In this document: positions 1-10,915 of the stretch, in pieces
How positions within the stretch are numbered: the stretch's first letter is position 1
Layout: the number at the start of each line of letters is the position of its first letter
Origin: Xanthomonas theicola
GTDB lineage: Bacteria > Pseudomonadota > Gammaproteobacteria > Xanthomonadales > Xanthomonadaceae
Reading direction: 5' to 3'
DNA: 64,000 nt
Assembly (NCBI RefSeq): GCF_014236795.1
Contig: NZ_CP049017.1
Coordinates: 1,218,001 to 1,282,000, forward strand
Notes under the pieces: generated by a model
The model's database searches: none
What the model was told of the DNA's origin: nothing
What the model saw: only the letters and a program-made list of their open reading frames with translations
Position numbers and translations under genes: made by a program

Positions 1-134
1 GGCACGGGTTACCATCGCCGTCCCAATCCGCGAGTCGAGGCTTCCTCCCATGCGCCAGTGATGCCGCCGTCTTCGACGGCCTTGTCCGTTCCTGCCGAAC
101 TCGGCGGGCGCGACCCGGCATCCCTGGAGGTCTC

Positions 135-1748
135 ATGACGCATTTCCTGCTCGTGCTGGACAGCGCGGCGTACGTCCTGCCCGACGGCGGGCCGCTGTTT
201 TCCGATCTCGATTTCGCGCTCGATGCGCGGCGCACCGGCCTGGTCGGCCGCAACGGCGCCGGCAAGAGCGTGCTGGCGCGCGTGCTTGCCGGCCAGCTGG
301 CGCCCAGCGGTGGCCACTGCCGCCGGTATGGCCGCGTGCATTACCTGCCGCAGCAGATCGTATGCGCCGCCGCCGCCACGGTCGCGTCGTTGGCCGGGGT
401 GCGCCCGGCACTGGACGCGCTGGCGCGGATCCAGGCCGGCAGCACCGATCCGGCCGACTTCGACACGCTCGGCGAACGCTGGGACATCGCCCAGCGGTTG
501 CGCGCCGAACTGGATCTGTGCGGGCTCGGCCATCTGGCTGCTGAGCGGCCGGCCGCCGCGCTCAGCGGTGGCGAAGCGATGCGCGTGGCACTGCTCGGTG
601 CCTGGCTGTCCGCGGCGGACGTGCTGATCCTCGACGAGCCGAGCAACCATCTCGACCCTATCCAGCGCCGGCAACTGCAGCAGCAGCTGCAGCGCTGGCC
701 GAACGGGCTGCTGGTGATCAGCCACGATCGCGCGCTGCTGCAGGACATGCAGCGCATCGTGGAACTATCGTCGCTGGGCCTGCGTGATTACGGTGGCGGT
801 TACGCGTTCTACGCGCAGTGCAAGGCGCAGGAGCAACAGCAGGCGCTGGCTGAACTGGAGCGCTGCAAACACGAGCGCCGCCGCCAGGGCGATGCGCTGC
901 GCGAGCAGCAGGCGCGCCAGCAGCGGCGCAGCGCGCACGGCCGCCGCCAGGCGCAGGACGCCAACCAGGCGCCGATCCTGCTCGGCCGGCAGCGGCAGCG
1001 CAGCGAGCACAGCGCCGGCAAGCACCAGCAGCAAGCGGCCGCCGCGCACGCGCGGCTGTCGGCGCAGATGCGCGAGGCCGCGCGCGCGGTCGAGGCTGCG
1101 GCGCCGGTCGCGCTGTTCGCGCCGACGCCGGCTGCGGCGGCCGGGCGCCGGGTCGCCGAACTGCGCGGCCTGCGGTTGCCGTACGCGCCGGCGGCGCGCG
1201 CGCCGCTGGATCTGTGCATCGGCGGCCGCCAGCGGATCGGCGTGGTCGGGCCGAACGGCAGCGGCAAATCGATCCTGCTGCGGGCGCTGGACGGTCAAGT
1301 CGCGCCGCTGGCCGGGCGCTGCGCGCTGCGGGTGCCGAGCGCCTATCTGGACCAGTCGCTGCACCTGCTCGATCCGGCGCTGCCGGCGCTCGCGCAGCTG
1401 CAGGCGGCCAATGCCGTCGCCGACGAGGCCGAGCTGCGCACGCGGCTGGCCCTGCTCGGCCTGGACGCGCAGCGCATCGGCGTGCCCAGCGGCCGGCTCA
1501 GCGGCGGCGAGCGGCTGAAGGCGGCGCTGGCCTGCGCGTTCTATCGCGCGCCGCCGGCGGAACTGCTGTTGCTGGACGAACCGGACAACCACCTGGACCT
1601 GGACGCGCGCGAGGCGCTGCGGCAGGTGCTGCTGCAGTATCCGGGCGCGTTGCTGGTGGTCTCGCACGATGCCGCGTTCCTCGACGGCCTGCGCCTGGAC
1701 ACGCGCCTGCAGGCCGATGCCGAGCGCTGGCGGCTGGCGCCGTGGTGA
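135..1748 (+). CDS. ABC-F family ATP-binding protein
   Basis: This is a 537-residue soluble protein with two ABC ATPase domains and no membrane segment, the layout of ABC-F proteins that act on ribosomes rather than in transport. The first domain has Walker A GRNGAGKS at residues 38-45, signature LSGGE and Walker [12 protein letters not shown]. The second has GPNGSGKS at 372-379, LSGGERLKA and [13 protein letters not shown]. They are joined by a very Arg/Gln-rich linker (about 215-330), as expected for the interdomain arm that reaches toward the peptidyl-transferase centre. The ATG has a good ribosome binding site (GGAGGT, 7 bases upstream). It may be a translation or antibiotic-protection factor; which ABC-F subfamily it belongs to cannot be told by eye. 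The next gene, rlmKL, is also ribosome-related but lies 200 bp away. Confidence 0.9.
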   Translation: MTHFLLVLDSAAYVLPDGGPLFSDLDFALDARRTGLVGRNGAGKSVLARVLAGQLAPSGGHCRRYGRVHYLPQQIVCAAAATVASLAGVRPALDALARIQAGSTDPADFDTLGERWDIAQRLRAELDLCGLGHLAAERPAAALSGGEAMRVALLGAWLSAADVLILDEPSNHLDPIQRRQLQQQLQRWPNGLLVISHDRALLQDMQRIVELSSLGLRDYGGGYAFYAQCKAQEQQQALAELERCKHERRRQGDALREQQARQQRRSAHGRRQAQDANQAPILLGRQRQRSEHSAGKHQQQAAAAHARLSAQMREAARAVEAAAPVALFAPTPAAAAGRRVAELRGLRLPYAPAARAPLDLCIGGRQRIGVVGPNGSGKSILLRALDGQVAPLAGRCALRVPSAYLDQSLHLLDPALPALAQLQAANAVADEAELRTRLALLGLDAQRIGVPSGRLSGGERLKAALACAFYRAPPAELLLLDEPDNHLDLDAREALRQVLLQYPGALLVVSHDAAFLDGLRLDTRLQADAERWRLAPW

Positions 1749-1950
1749 GCGCGCGCCGCGCGCCGTGGGCGGCGGCGGGCGGGCACCGATCGCGCCCCGG
1801 GCTGGTAATGACGGGCGCGATGGCCGACCATTCGCGTCTTCCCGTCCGCCGCCGCCGCCCGCCCGTCGCGGGCCGCGCTGCCGCGATACGTGCGGGGCGG
1901 GCCCGGCGCCCGCCCGCGCATTCCCTCTTCCTCATGTAGTCCGCATTCCC

Positions 1951-4131
1951 GTGAAATTCTTCGTCTCCTGCGCCAAGGGCCTGGAATACCTGCTCGTCGA
2001 CGAGCTGCTCGCGCTCGGCGCCGCCAAGGCCACCGCCACCGTGTCCGGGGTCAATGCCGAGGGCGCGTTGCGCGATGCGCAGCGCGCGGTGCTGTGGTCG
2101 CGCCTGGCCAGCCGCGTGCTGTGGCCGCTGGACGAATTCGAGTGCCCCGACGAGACCGCGCTGTACGCCGGCGTGGCCGCGCTGCCGTGGCGCGAGCACC
2201 TGACCTCGCAGCATACCCTGGCGGTGGATGCGCACGTGTCCGGCGCCGCGATCACCCACGCGCGCTACGCCGCGCAGCGTGTCAAGGACGCGGTGGTGGA
2301 CACGCTGCGCGGCGCAGGCCTGGAACGGCCGTCGGTGGACGTGGAGGATCCGGACCTGCGCCTGAACCTGTCGCTGCGCAAGGGCCGCGCCACGCTGTCG
2401 GTGGATTTGGGCGGCGGCTCGCTGCACCGGCGCGGCTGGCGCCAGGTGCAGAACGCCGCGCCGCTGAAGGAAAACCTGGCCGCGGCGGTGCTGCGGCGCG
2501 GGCAATGGCCGCAGCTGTACGCGCAGGGCGGCGGCCTGCTGGATCCGATGTGCGGCAGCGGCACGCTGCTGATCGAAGGCGCGCTGATGGCTGCCGACGT
2601 GGCCCCCGGCCTGCTGCGCGGCGATCTCGCCGCCGCGCGTCGCGGCGATGCCGGGCCGCTGGGCTTCAGCGCCGCGCCGAGCCGCTGGCTGGGCTTCGAC
2701 CAGGACGCCTGGCGCACTCTGCTGGGCGAGGCGCGGCAGCGCGAGGCCGCCGGCCGCGCGGCGTTGCAGCCGGTGATCCATGGCGGCGACATCGATCCGC
2801 ATGCGATCCGCGCCGCGCGCGAGAACGCGCAGGCGGCCGGGGTCGCCGCGGCGATCGTGTTCGAGGTGCGCGATGTCGCCGACCTACGCACGCCGACGCA
2901 GGCGCTGGGCACGGTGGCGTGCAATCCGCCCTACGACGAGCGCCTGGCCGCCGACACCGCGCTGTACCGGCGCCTGGGCGAAGCGCTCCAGCGCGCGGTG
3001 CCGCAGTGGCGCGCCAGCCTGCTGTGCGGCAATGCCGACCTGGCCTACGCCACCGGCCTGCGCGCGGCCAAGAAATACCAGATGTTCAATGGCGCGCTGG
3101 AATGCCCGCTGATCGTCTGCGATCCGATCGCGGTGGCGCCGCGCGAGCCGGCCGAGGCGCCGCGCGCGCTCAGCGGCGGCGCGCAGATGGTCGCCAACCG
3201 CCTGCGCAAGAACCTGCGCAAGTTCAAGACCTGGCGCGCGCGCGAGCAGATCGGCTGCTTCCGCGCCTACGACGCCGACCTGCCCGAATACGCGGCGGCG
3301 ATCGACGTGTACCAGGAAGACGGCGGCCAGGCGCGTACCTACCTGCATGTGCAGGAATACGCCGCGCCGGAAGAGATTCCCGATGCCGACGTGCGCCGCC
3401 GCCGCAACGAACTGCTGGCCGCGGCGCGCGAGGTGTTCGCGGTACCGGCCGAGCGGGTGGCGCTGAAGTCGCGCGAGCGCGGCAAGGGCGGCAGCAAGTA
3501 CGGCCGCTTCGAACAGCGCGGCGAATTGCTGGTGGTGCGCGAGCACGGCGCGCTGCTGCGGGTGAACCTGTTCGACTACCTGGACACCGGCCTGTTCCTG
3601 GACCACCGCCCACTGCGCGGGGCGATGGCGCAGCAGGCGCGCGGCAAGCGCTTCCTCAACCTGTTCTGCTACACCGGCGTGGCCAGCGTGCAGGCCGCGG
3701 TGGCCGGCGCCGATTCCACCACCAGCGTGGACCTGTCCGGCACCTACCTGCAGTGGTGCGCCGACAACCTGGCCTTCAACGGCAAGGGCGGCGCCCAGCA
3801 CCGGCTGGTGCAGGCCGATGCGCTGACCTGGCTGGAGGCGGAGAGGAACCGCTACGACGTGATCTTCTGCGACCCGCCGACCTTCTCCAACTCGGCGCGC
3901 GCCGAGGATTTCGACATCCAGCGCGAGCACGTGCGGCTGTTGCGCGCGGCGGTGGCGCGGCTGATGCCGGAGGGCGTGCTGTACTTCTCCAACAACTTCC
4001 GCCGCTTCAAGCTGGACGCGGAGGCGCTGGCCGAATTGGCGCTGTGCGAGGAGATCACAGCGCAGACCATCGCCCCGGATTTCGAGCGCAATCCGCGCAT
4101 CCACCGCGCCTGGCGCTTGCAGCGGCGCTGA
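1951..4131 (+). CDS. rlmL: 23S rRNA (guanine-N2)-methyltransferase RlmL / (guanine-N7)-methyltransferase RlmK fusion
   Basis: The 726-residue protein matches the fused RlmKL enzyme, which uses S-adenosylmethionine to methylate G2445 (N2) and G2069 (N7) of 23S rRNA. The N-terminal half starts [15 protein letters not shown], the typical opening before a THUMP RNA-binding domain (about 40-150). It continues into the first methyltransferase with the catalytic NPPY motif at 325-328. The C-terminal half is a second Rossmann methyltransferase with [16 protein letters not shown] and the DPPTFSNS motif near 641. I chose the GTG at 1951 because the conserved N terminus begins there; the frame is open further upstream but that stretch is low-complexity and unlike the family. 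The length is close to the usual 700-710 residues. The gene ends just before a REP-containing intergenic stretch. Confidence 0.95.
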   Translation: MKFFVSCAKGLEYLLVDELLALGAAKATATVSGVNAEGALRDAQRAVLWSRLASRVLWPLDEFECPDETALYAGVAALPWREHLTSQHTLAVDAHVSGAAITHARYAAQRVKDAVVDTLRGAGLERPSVDVEDPDLRLNLSLRKGRATLSVDLGGGSLHRRGWRQVQNAAPLKENLAAAVLRRGQWPQLYAQGGGLLDPMCGSGTLLIEGALMAADVAPGLLRGDLAAARRGDAGPLGFSAAPSRWLGFDQDAWRTLLGEARQREAAGRAALQPVIHGGDIDPHAIRAARENAQAAGVAAAIVFEVRDVADLRTPTQALGTVACNPPYDERLAADTALYRRLGEALQRAVPQWRASLLCGNADLAYATGLRAAKKYQMFNGALECPLIVCDPIAVAPREPAEAPRALSGGAQMVANRLRKNLRKFKTWRAREQIGCFRAYDADLPEYAAAIDVYQEDGGQARTYLHVQEYAAPEEIPDADVRRRRNELLAAAREVFAVPAERVALKSRERGKGGSKYGRFEQRGELLVVREHGALLRVNLFDYLDTGLFLDHRPLRGAMAQQARGKRFLNLFCYTGVASVQAAVAGADSTTSVDLSGTYLQWCADNLAFNGKGGAQHRLVQADALTWLEAERNRYDVIFCDPPTFSNSARAEDFDIQREHVRLLRAAVARLMPEGVLYFSNNFRRFKLDAEALAELALCEEITAQTIAPDFERNPRIHRAWRLQRR

Positions 4132-4465
4132 GGTTGGCGCTCCCCGCAGCATTTTCGTCGCTGTTGTGTAGGAGCGGCTTCAGCCGCGACGGACCTTGCT
4201 GATAGTGCCTGTCGCCGCTGATGGCCCGAGGCCACCCGGAGTCGCTTGTGTCTTATACGGGTCTATCGTTGAGGTGAGAGCGGAGTGCGGCAGGCCGCTG
4301 AGTCGCCGTGGCTTACGAGCACGCGTGGGAGTCAGGCCGCCGCACTGCGTTTCGCCAGCCTCACAAGCCCGAACAGTTGCCCGAGCCAGGAGCTCGAACC
4401 GACAAGCATGGGCATCGGCAGGAGATCCCTGGCCCCTGAGTCGCCTGCGGAGAACGTCCACGTCC
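4132..4465. repeat. Intergenic stretch with two REP-type hairpins
   Basis: No gene is seen between rlmL and the IS remnants. At 4168-4190 lies the common Xanthomonadaceae REP GTAGGAGCGGCT-TC-AGCCGCGAC, a 6-bp stem (GCGGCT/AGCCGC) with a 2-base loop. At 4211-4235 there is an inverted relative, GTCGCCGCTGATGGCCC followed by GAGGCCAC, whose reverse complement recurs at 27291-27317. The remainder, up to 4465, is GC-rich with no recognisable coding signal and may be the end of a decayed insertion sequence. Confidence 0.7.
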
Positions 4466-4820
4466 ATGCCACGTTTTGTCGGGATCGATGTCGCCAAGGC
4501 CGAACGCGTCACGCATGTCTTGCCGGACGTCCTGGCCTGGACCCAGGCCACTACGCCCGAGGAGCACGCTCGCCTGATCCATCTCTGGCCCCGATGGGAT
4601 GCGAACGGATCGTGCTGGAAGCCAGCGGTGGCGACGAACAGGCCGTGCTGCAGGCGCTGACGGTGGTGTGGCTGCCTGCCCAGCGCCCCCGGCGCTGGCG
4701 CATGCGTTGGGCCTGAAGGCCAAGACCGATGCCCTGGATGCGCGCTTGCTGGCCGTGGCGGCCCAGTGCATCCACGCCCCGTCCACCGCCGTGCCCCCTG
4801 CGCCGTTGCAGGCGCGGCGC
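4466..4820 (+). pseudogene. IS110-family transposase, N-terminal fragment with frameshifts
   Basis: Three reading frames in succession spell the DEDD (RuvC-like) N-terminal domain of an IS110-type transposase. The first is MPRFVGIDVAKAERVTHVLP from 4466, with the first catalytic Asp. Then comes APMGCERIVLEASGGDEQAV in a second frame from about 4590, with the Glu. Last is ALGLKAKTDALDARLLAVAA in a third frame from about 4705, with the paired Asp residues. At least two frameshifts are therefore needed to read it through. The C-terminal Tnp_20 domain with the catalytic serine is missing, so the copy is dead. The identification rests on recognising conserved blocks, not on a search. Confidence 0.8.
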
Positions 4821-4908
4821 GAACGGCTTCACCTGCGCCGCGCCCTCTCGCCCGGCTCGCGTTCGCTCCAGTAGGGGTTCAGCCGAGATATGTGTAAAGA
4901 AGCTGTCG

Positions 4909-5285
4909 ATGATCTCGACGGCGACCAACCAGGGCAAAGCGCGCTGGACGATCATCGGTGGCTCGCTGCCGGCTGCGTCGAGCAGCCGTGCGCGCCTGGT
5001 GCTGGCCAGCGCCGAAGGCGAGCCCAACAACGCAATCGCCGCGCGGCCGGGGACGACCAAGCAGACGGTAGGCAAGCGGCGCATGCGCTTCATCGAGCGG
5101 CGTGTGGCCGGTCTGTACGAGGGCGTTCGGCCTGGCCCGGCGCGCACGATCGACGACGAACGCGTGGCACACCTGATAGGACCACGCAGCACACCCAGCC
5201 GGTCAACGGCTCGACGCACTGGAGCGTGCGCACGGTGGCCGCCGAGACGGGAATCTCCAAGTCCGGCGTTGCCAGGGACTTCAGC
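4909..5285 (+). pseudogene. IS630-type transposase N-terminal HTH fragment (frameshifted)
   Basis: From 4909 one frame reads a helix-turn-helix segment typical of IS630-type transposases (RARLVLASAEGEPNNAIAAR, then TTKQTVGKRRMRFIERRVAG, GLYEGVRPGPARTIDDERVA). After about 5180 the sequence continues in another frame with HWSVRTVAAETGISKSGVAR, the second HTH of the same family. A frameshift separates the two parts. The DDE catalytic domain is absent; instead the frame runs into sequence resembling an IS5 transposase end. The fragment is non-functional. Confidence 0.75.
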
Positions 5286-5465
5286 CATCTCGAGCAACGC
5301 GGCATCACCGCGCGCATCGCGCGCAACGACCGGCTGGGACGCCAGCGCTGGGTGCTCGAGCGCACCCATGCCTGGTTCGCCGCAATGGGCAAGCGACGCA
5401 TTCGCTTCGAGCGCAGGATCGATATCCATCTTGCAGGGTTGTGGCTTGCTTGCTCCATCAGATGA
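5286..5465 (+). pseudogene. IS5-family transposase C-terminal fragment
   Basis: This stretch encodes GITARIARNDRLGRQRWVLE followed by RTHAWFAAMGKRRIRFERR and IDIHLAGLWLACSI, the conserved end of IS5-type transposases around the catalytic Glu (W-V-x-E-R-T). It is fused in frame to the upstream IS630-type HTH fragment, so two unrelated transposases now share one reading frame. No N-terminal IS5 domain or terminal inverted repeats were found nearby. The stop at 5463-5465 ends the fragment and overlaps the start of the SGNH hydrolase remnant. Confidence 0.75.
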
Positions 5466-5626
5466 CCCGCGAGCTCGCGAAGACGGAGAGGGTGCCTTTG
5501 GCGGATTCCTACGCCGCATTCGAGGCCTACGAGGGAAATCAGCAAGACCTGATGGCGCAGCCGAATCATCCGAACGCAAAGGAGCATCAGCTCATCGCGG
5601 ACCAGGTGGTCGAGCTATTCAAGTAG
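5462..5626 (+). pseudogene. SGNH/GDSL hydrolase, C-terminal remnant
   Basis: About 54 residues (VPLADSYAAFEAYEGN, then DLMAQPNHPNAKEHQLIAD) resemble the last block of SGNH/GDSL esterases. In that family the catalytic Asp and His fall in a D-x(n)-H-P-N-x-x-G-H motif. Here the Gly before the last His is replaced by Glu (NAKEH). The catalytic Ser, Gly and Asn blocks that should lie 100-180 residues upstream are missing and are replaced by transposase debris. This is therefore the surviving 3' end of a gene destroyed by insertion sequences. Whether it is still transcribed cannot be told. Confidence 0.6.
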
Positions 5627-5674
5627 TGCCGGAACTGTGTCGCCGACAGGGGGGCGCTCAAGATGTTCCCGCGC

Positions 5675-6301
5675 TCAGTCCAGGTAGGCGCGCATCAGCG
5701 TGGCCAGGTGCGCGCGCTCGGCCTCGCGCAGGAACGGGCTGATCAGCAGCATCACCTGCACGATGCCGTGGCGGATCGCCAGCTGTTCGTCCTTCTCGCC
5801 GTGCGCGGCGGCGTAGTTGAGCCAGAACGTGGCCACCACCAGCACGTTGGTGGCGATGCCGCCCAGTTCCTGCGCGCTGGCGCGCATCGCCCCGGCCCGC
5901 ACCAGCCCCTGGAACACCGCCTGGGTGCTTGCATCGGCGCGGCGCAGGATGCGCGCGAAACGCAGGCGCAGGCGCCGGCTGCGGCTGAGGATCTCGATCA
6001 GGTCGCGGTACAGGAAGCGGTAGTCCCAGATGCACTCGAACACCAGGTGCAGCTGCAGCCAGATGTCCTCCAGCCCGGGCAGGCGCGCGCTCGGCAACTC
6101 CAGCGCCGTGTCCATGCGCTCCTCGTAGCGCGCGAACAGGTGCTCGATGATGTCGTCCTTGTTGCGGAAGTGGTAGTACAGGTTGCCGGGGCTGATTTCC
6201 AGCTCGTCGGCGATGTGGTTGGTGGTGACGTGCGGCTCGCCCTGCGCGTTGAACATCGCCAGGGCCGTGTCGAGGATGCGCCGGCGGGTGTCGCGCGCCA
6301 T
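5675..6301 (-). CDS. TetR/AcrR-family transcriptional regulator
   Basis: The 208-residue protein opens MARDTRRRILDTALAMFNAQ and has the TetR helix-turn-helix (VTTNHIADELEISPGNLYYH, about residues 24-43), followed by a longer ligand-binding domain. The start ATG overlaps the stop of the upstream acyl-CoA-binding protein gene in an ATGA tetranucleotide (6298-6301 region), so the two are probably translationally coupled. The pairing suggests control of fatty-acid or acyl-CoA metabolism, but that is inference from context. Its N terminus (GNLYYHFRNKDDIIEHLF) and Tyr/Trp-rich middle resemble uncharacterised TetR proteins common in Xanthomonas and Pseudomonas. No operator was identified. Confidence 0.9.
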   Translation of the reverse strand: MARDTRRRILDTALAMFNAQGEPHVTTNHIADELEISPGNLYYHFRNKDDIIEHLFARYEERMDTALELPSARLPGLEDIWLQLHLVFECIWDYRFLYRDLIEILSRSRRLRLRFARILRRADASTQAVFQGLVRAGAMRASAQELGGIATNVLVVATFWLNYAAAHGEKDEQLAIRHGIVQVMLLISPFLREAERAHLATLMRAYLD

Positions 6302-6558
6302 CAGGCCAGCAGCTTCTTCACCAGGTCCACGTACTTCTTCTGCGCCTCGGCCTGCGGCATGCCCTTGAGCTTGGCCCAGGCCTCGTACTTGGCGGTGCCG
6401 ACGAAATCGAAGAAGCCGGGCTTGGCGCCGGCGACGTCGCCTTTCGCGCCCTGTTTGTACAGCGCGTAAAGGCGCAGCAAGGTGTCGTTGTCGGGACGCT
6501 CTTCGCGCTGCTTGATGTCCTTGGCCGCTTTCTCGAAGGCCGCCTTGATGTCTGCCAT
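6301..6558 (-). CDS. Acyl-CoA-binding protein (ACBP)
   Basis: An 85-residue protein with the full ACBP fold. The diagnostic segment LLRLYALYKQGAKGDV and the following KPGFFDFVGTAKYEAWAKLK (about residues 27-66) contain the Tyr, Lys and Trp residues that hold the CoA adenine and 3'-phosphate. Length and composition match the family. The protein is cytosolic and binds medium- and long-chain acyl-CoA esters. Stand-alone ACBPs are uncommon in bacteria but occur in Xanthomonadaceae and some other proteobacteria. The gene is upstream of, and overlaps by ATGA, the TetR regulator. I chose the ATG at 6558 because the family N terminus starts there; the frame is open further upstream. Confidence 0.92.
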   Translation of the reverse strand: MADIKAAFEKAAKDIKQREERPDNDTLLRLYALYKQGAKGDVAGAKPGFFDFVGTAKYEAWAKLKGMPQAEAQKKYVDLVKKLLA

Positions 6559-6680
6559 GCCGTTGCTCCACCCTGACCGGGACGCATCACAGCACGGGCG
6601 ACTGGCGCGGTCAACGCGAGGCGGCGGCCGGGTGCCCCGCCGGCGCCGGCCCGGCGGGCCTGCCATGCGGCGCGCCGGCA

Positions 6681-7409
6681 TCAGCTCGCCGCGACCGCAT
6701 GCGCGTGTTCGCTGGCCTGCGCCTGCGCCTGCCGCGCCAGCGAGGCCTTGGCCGCGATCGAGCGGATGGCGTCGGTCACGTCGGCGAGCGGGACATGGCT
6801 GCTCAGGCGCTGGAAGGTGTCGCGGCTGTTGTAGCCGGAGCCGTCCTTTAGGTACAGCTCGTACATCGACAGCAGTTCGGTGCAGGCGGCGGTCAGCGTA
6901 TCCACGTTGCCCCTGGCCAGGGCGTGGCCGATCTGGTCCAGGCTGTGCAGGCAGTCGGACAGCCAGTGCAGGTCGTAGCGCGCGGTGCTGAGCTCCGGCG
7001 CGTTGTGGCCGCGGCTGTAGGCGCTGTAGCGGCGGATGCTCCTGGCCACGCGCGCCACGTGCGCGAGCAGCGTGCCGATCTCCGTGGCGATGTCCAGGCG
7101 TTCCATCACCAGGATCGGCACCGGCTGCGGCTCCGTCGCCTGCTGCGCCGGCACCGGTTCCTGCGTCTGCAGTTCCAGCGTCTGCCTCAGGCTGGCATAG
7201 GCCTGTTGCAGCGTCTCCAGTTCCTGCGCGCTGGCAGCCGCACGCGCCTTCATCTGCGAAAGCGCGGCCTGGTGGCGGGCGAGGCTGTCCTGTACGCTGG
7301 CCTGCAGCTGTTGTTCGCGGCGCGAGCGGGCGAAGAACACCCAGGCAAGCACCGTGGCGGTGAGCGCCCAGAGCGCGACGGCGGGAGTCAGGTAGATCAG
7401 GATGCCCAT
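6681..7409 (-). CDS. Membrane-anchored coiled-coil protein of unknown function
   Basis: I do not recognise this 242-residue protein. It has one N-terminal transmembrane segment (about 5-27, ending FFARSRRE). A heptad-like Gln/Ala/Leu-rich stretch that should form a coiled coil follows (about 30-80), then a Pro/Gln linker (about 83-98) and a predicted helical domain of about 140 residues. That domain ends in an Ala/Gln-rich tail. The topology suggests a cytoplasmic domain tethered to the inner membrane. The ATG at 7409 has a strong GAGGAG ribosome binding site. It stands alone between the ACBP and serine hydrolase genes, so context gives no function. Confidence 0.8.
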   Translation of the reverse strand: MGILIYLTPAVALWALTATVLAWVFFARSRREQQLQASVQDSLARHQAALSQMKARAAASAQELETLQQAYASLRQTLELQTQEPVPAQQATEPQPVPILVMERLDIATEIGTLLAHVARVARSIRRYSAYSRGHNAPELSTARYDLHWLSDCLHSLDQIGHALARGNVDTLTAACTELLSMYELYLKDGSGYNSRDTFQRLSSHVPLADVTDAIRSIAAKASLARQAQAQASEHAHAVAAS

Positions 7410-7598
7410 GCAGGCTCCTCGAAACGTTGCATCTCTATGTCGGCGCCGGTTCGACGATCTTGAGCCCGACTGTCGCGATGCGTGACGGCGTTCCGGCTAC
7501 GCTCCAGTCGGCGCGCTTTTCATTGCGTTTGCGCTCGCTCGAACGCGTGGACTGGCATGCAGGGCATACGGCGCAGATCTGATCCGTGGAGGGCGGCT

Positions 7599-7619
7599 GT
7601 CGAGCAAGCTCGACTCTAC
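7599..7619 (-). repeat. SMAG-like GTAG hairpin repeat
   Basis: On the minus strand the sequence reads GTAGA then GTCGAGC-TT-GCTCGAC. That is a 7-bp perfect stem with a 2-base loop preceded by the GTAG tetranucleotide, the form described for Stenotrophomonas maltophilia SMAG repeats. The TAG inside GTAG is the stop codon of the serine hydrolase gene that ends at 7616. Related hairpins lie at the other end of that gene (9119-9195). Confidence 0.75.
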
Positions 7620-9052
7620 GGGATGGGCTTCGACAGCGCCTTCGACTTCGCGTACAGCGCCTTGGCGATCTCGGCATCGCCCAGCGCAGCGCGGCATTCG
7701 GCCAGGCTGTCCCAGGCGTTGGCCGAGTCCGGATACAGCTCGGTGTTGAGGGTGAACACCTTCAGTGCCCTGCCTGCACCGAGACTCTCGCCGATGGCGT
7801 AGCCGCTGGCATTGATCGCGCGTTCCCGTTCATTGGCGGGGACGCCGTTGCCGTCGCGCAGCCACGCACGCATGGCGTCCGCGGCTCCGGCGCTTTCGTC
7901 CATCGCATAGGCGATCAAGCGTTCGGCGAGGACCGCATGCGGGAACTCCTTCGGCGCGACCTGCGCCATCGTGCTTTCCACCAGTGTGCTGGACCAGACA
8001 TTGCGAGCGCTGCCGTTGGTGAAGTACACGAATACCCAGTAGCCGCTGGTCAGGGTGCCCTTGTAGGCCAGTCTCGCCCGCACGCGGGTGCCGCCATCGT
8101 GGCCGACCTGGGTATAGCCATCGCTGCGGGTGGTATCCCAACCGGTGGAGAAGACGTTGCCGCCGCCGCCGGTCAGCGTCTGCGGTTGCCACAGTCTTTC
8201 CAGGGTTGCCGTGCGCACCAGCTTGCCGTTGGCCAGCGCCTGCAGGAATCGGTTCATGTCACCGACGGTGGTCTGCAGATCGGCGTGGCCCCAGCCGTAG
8301 TCAGGCCACGGATCTTCAATGGCCGGCTGCAGCGTGCCGTCCTTGCCGATGTACGGCACGGCCGCGCGATCCGGCGGGACGCTGGCCAGGCCCCACGACG
8401 TGCTGCGCATCTTCAGTGGCTGCAGGATGCGTTCGCGTGCGATGGCGGGGTAGGGCTTGCGGTAATGCGCTTCCAGCAGGGCGGTCAGCACCAGGTAGTT
8501 GGCCTGCGTGTACTGCACACGGCTGCTGTTGGCGAACTGCATCGGCGCCGCGCTGGCAACCTTCAGCGCAGCGGCAAGGTCGGGCGCCACGCCGGGGTAG
8601 CCCTTGCTCACCCAACGGTTGTCCACACGGTCGTAGTACTCGGCAATGCCGGAACTGTGATTGAGGAAATCGCGCACGTGGATCGCCTGCCACGCGGCCG
8701 GCAGGTCCGGGACGTAGCGGCTGGCTGGGGCATCCAGATCCACCGTGCCCTGATCCACCAGCTGCATCACCAGCGTGCTGGTCAACAGCTTGGCCATCGA
8801 CTGCGCGGCGAAGATGGAATCGACGGTGGCTGGCGCGTGGGTGGCCGGATCGCGTTCGCCGCTGGCGCCCTGGTAGAGCACCTGGCCGTTGTGTGCGACC
8901 AGCACCGCCTGACCGGCGATGCCATAGCGTTCGCGGTTGGCCTGCAGTTGGGCGTCCAACCGCGAGGCGAGGTTGTGCGGTGTATCCCGAGCCGAAGCAG
9001 GCAGGCTGCCAAGCAGGGCGCAGAGCAGTGCGACAGCGAGGGCGCGATACAT
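7616..9052 (-). CDS. Secreted serine hydrolase, beta-lactamase (class C/PBP-like) family, with C-terminal TPR-like region
   Basis: The 478-residue protein has a signal peptide (MYRALAVALLCALLGSLPASA), placing it in the periplasm or outside. The catalytic S-x-x-K is at 85-88 (SMAK). The Y-x-N-type motif is YTQ at 181-183, a departure from the usual YSN. The third motif appears as HDGG near residue 320. The core fits serine beta-lactamase-like esterases/peptidases rather than true AmpC. The last 60 residues (AYAIGESLGAGRALKVFTLN, then ANAWDSLAECRAALGDAEIA) look like one or two TPR helices, sometimes seen at the end of such hydrolases. The substrate is unknown. The gene is bracketed by SMAG-like repeats and its stop codon lies in one of them, which suggests transfer as a unit. 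Confidence 0.88.
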   Translation of the reverse strand: MYRALAVALLCALLGSLPASARDTPHNLASRLDAQLQANRERYGIAGQAVLVAHNGQVLYQGASGERDPATHAPATVDSIFAAQSMAKLLTSTLVMQLVDQGTVDLDAPASRYVPDLPAAWQAIHVRDFLNHSSGIAEYYDRVDNRWVSKGYPGVAPDLAAALKVASAAPMQFANSSRVQYTQANYLVLTALLEAHYRKPYPAIARERILQPLKMRSTSWGLASVPPDRAAVPYIGKDGTLQPAIEDPWPDYGWGHADLQTTVGDMNRFLQALANGKLVRTATLERLWQPQTLTGGGGNVFSTGWDTTRSDGYTQVGHDGGTRVRARLAYKGTLTSGYWVFVYFTNGSARNVWSSTLVESTMAQVAPKEFPHAVLAERLIAYAMDESAGAADAMRAWLRDGNGVPANERERAINASGYAIGESLGAGRALKVFTLNTELYPDSANAWDSLAECRAALGDAEIAKALYAKSKALSKPIP

Positions 9053-9118
9053 CGCGGTGATCCGTCAGCGGCGATGGCGCATCATCGTCACCACAGGGGA
9101 TAGGGTCAAGCGTGTGTC

Positions 9119-9195
9119 GCCGAGCCTTTGCTCGGCTGCTCTTGTATCAGGCACGGTGCACCCGGACCCATTGCGCCGAGCATGCTCGGCTCTAC
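9119..9195. repeat. Pair of SMAG-like hairpins upstream of the serine hydrolase
   Basis: At 9119-9136 there is GCCGAGC-CTTT-GCTCGGC, and at 9175-9190 GCCGAGC-AT-GCTCGGC followed by TCTAC at 9191-9195 (the complement of GTAGA). Both stems are 7 bp. The second is a standard SMAG-like unit, the first a degenerate partner. They occupy most of the 195-bp gap between the hydrolase start and the end of hutU. Confidence 0.7.
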
Positions 9196-9247
9196 AGAAG
9201 GCAGGCGGTTGCCGGCCAGTGGCCAGCACCCACCCCGCGGCACGCGA

Positions 9248-10911
<1,664 letters not shown>

Positions 10912-10915
<4 letters not shown>

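Noticed and set aside
1669..1950. Upstream extension of the rlmL frame
   Set aside because: It overlaps the end of the ABC-F gene and is Pro/Arg-rich without family similarity; the GTG at 1951 matches the conserved start.
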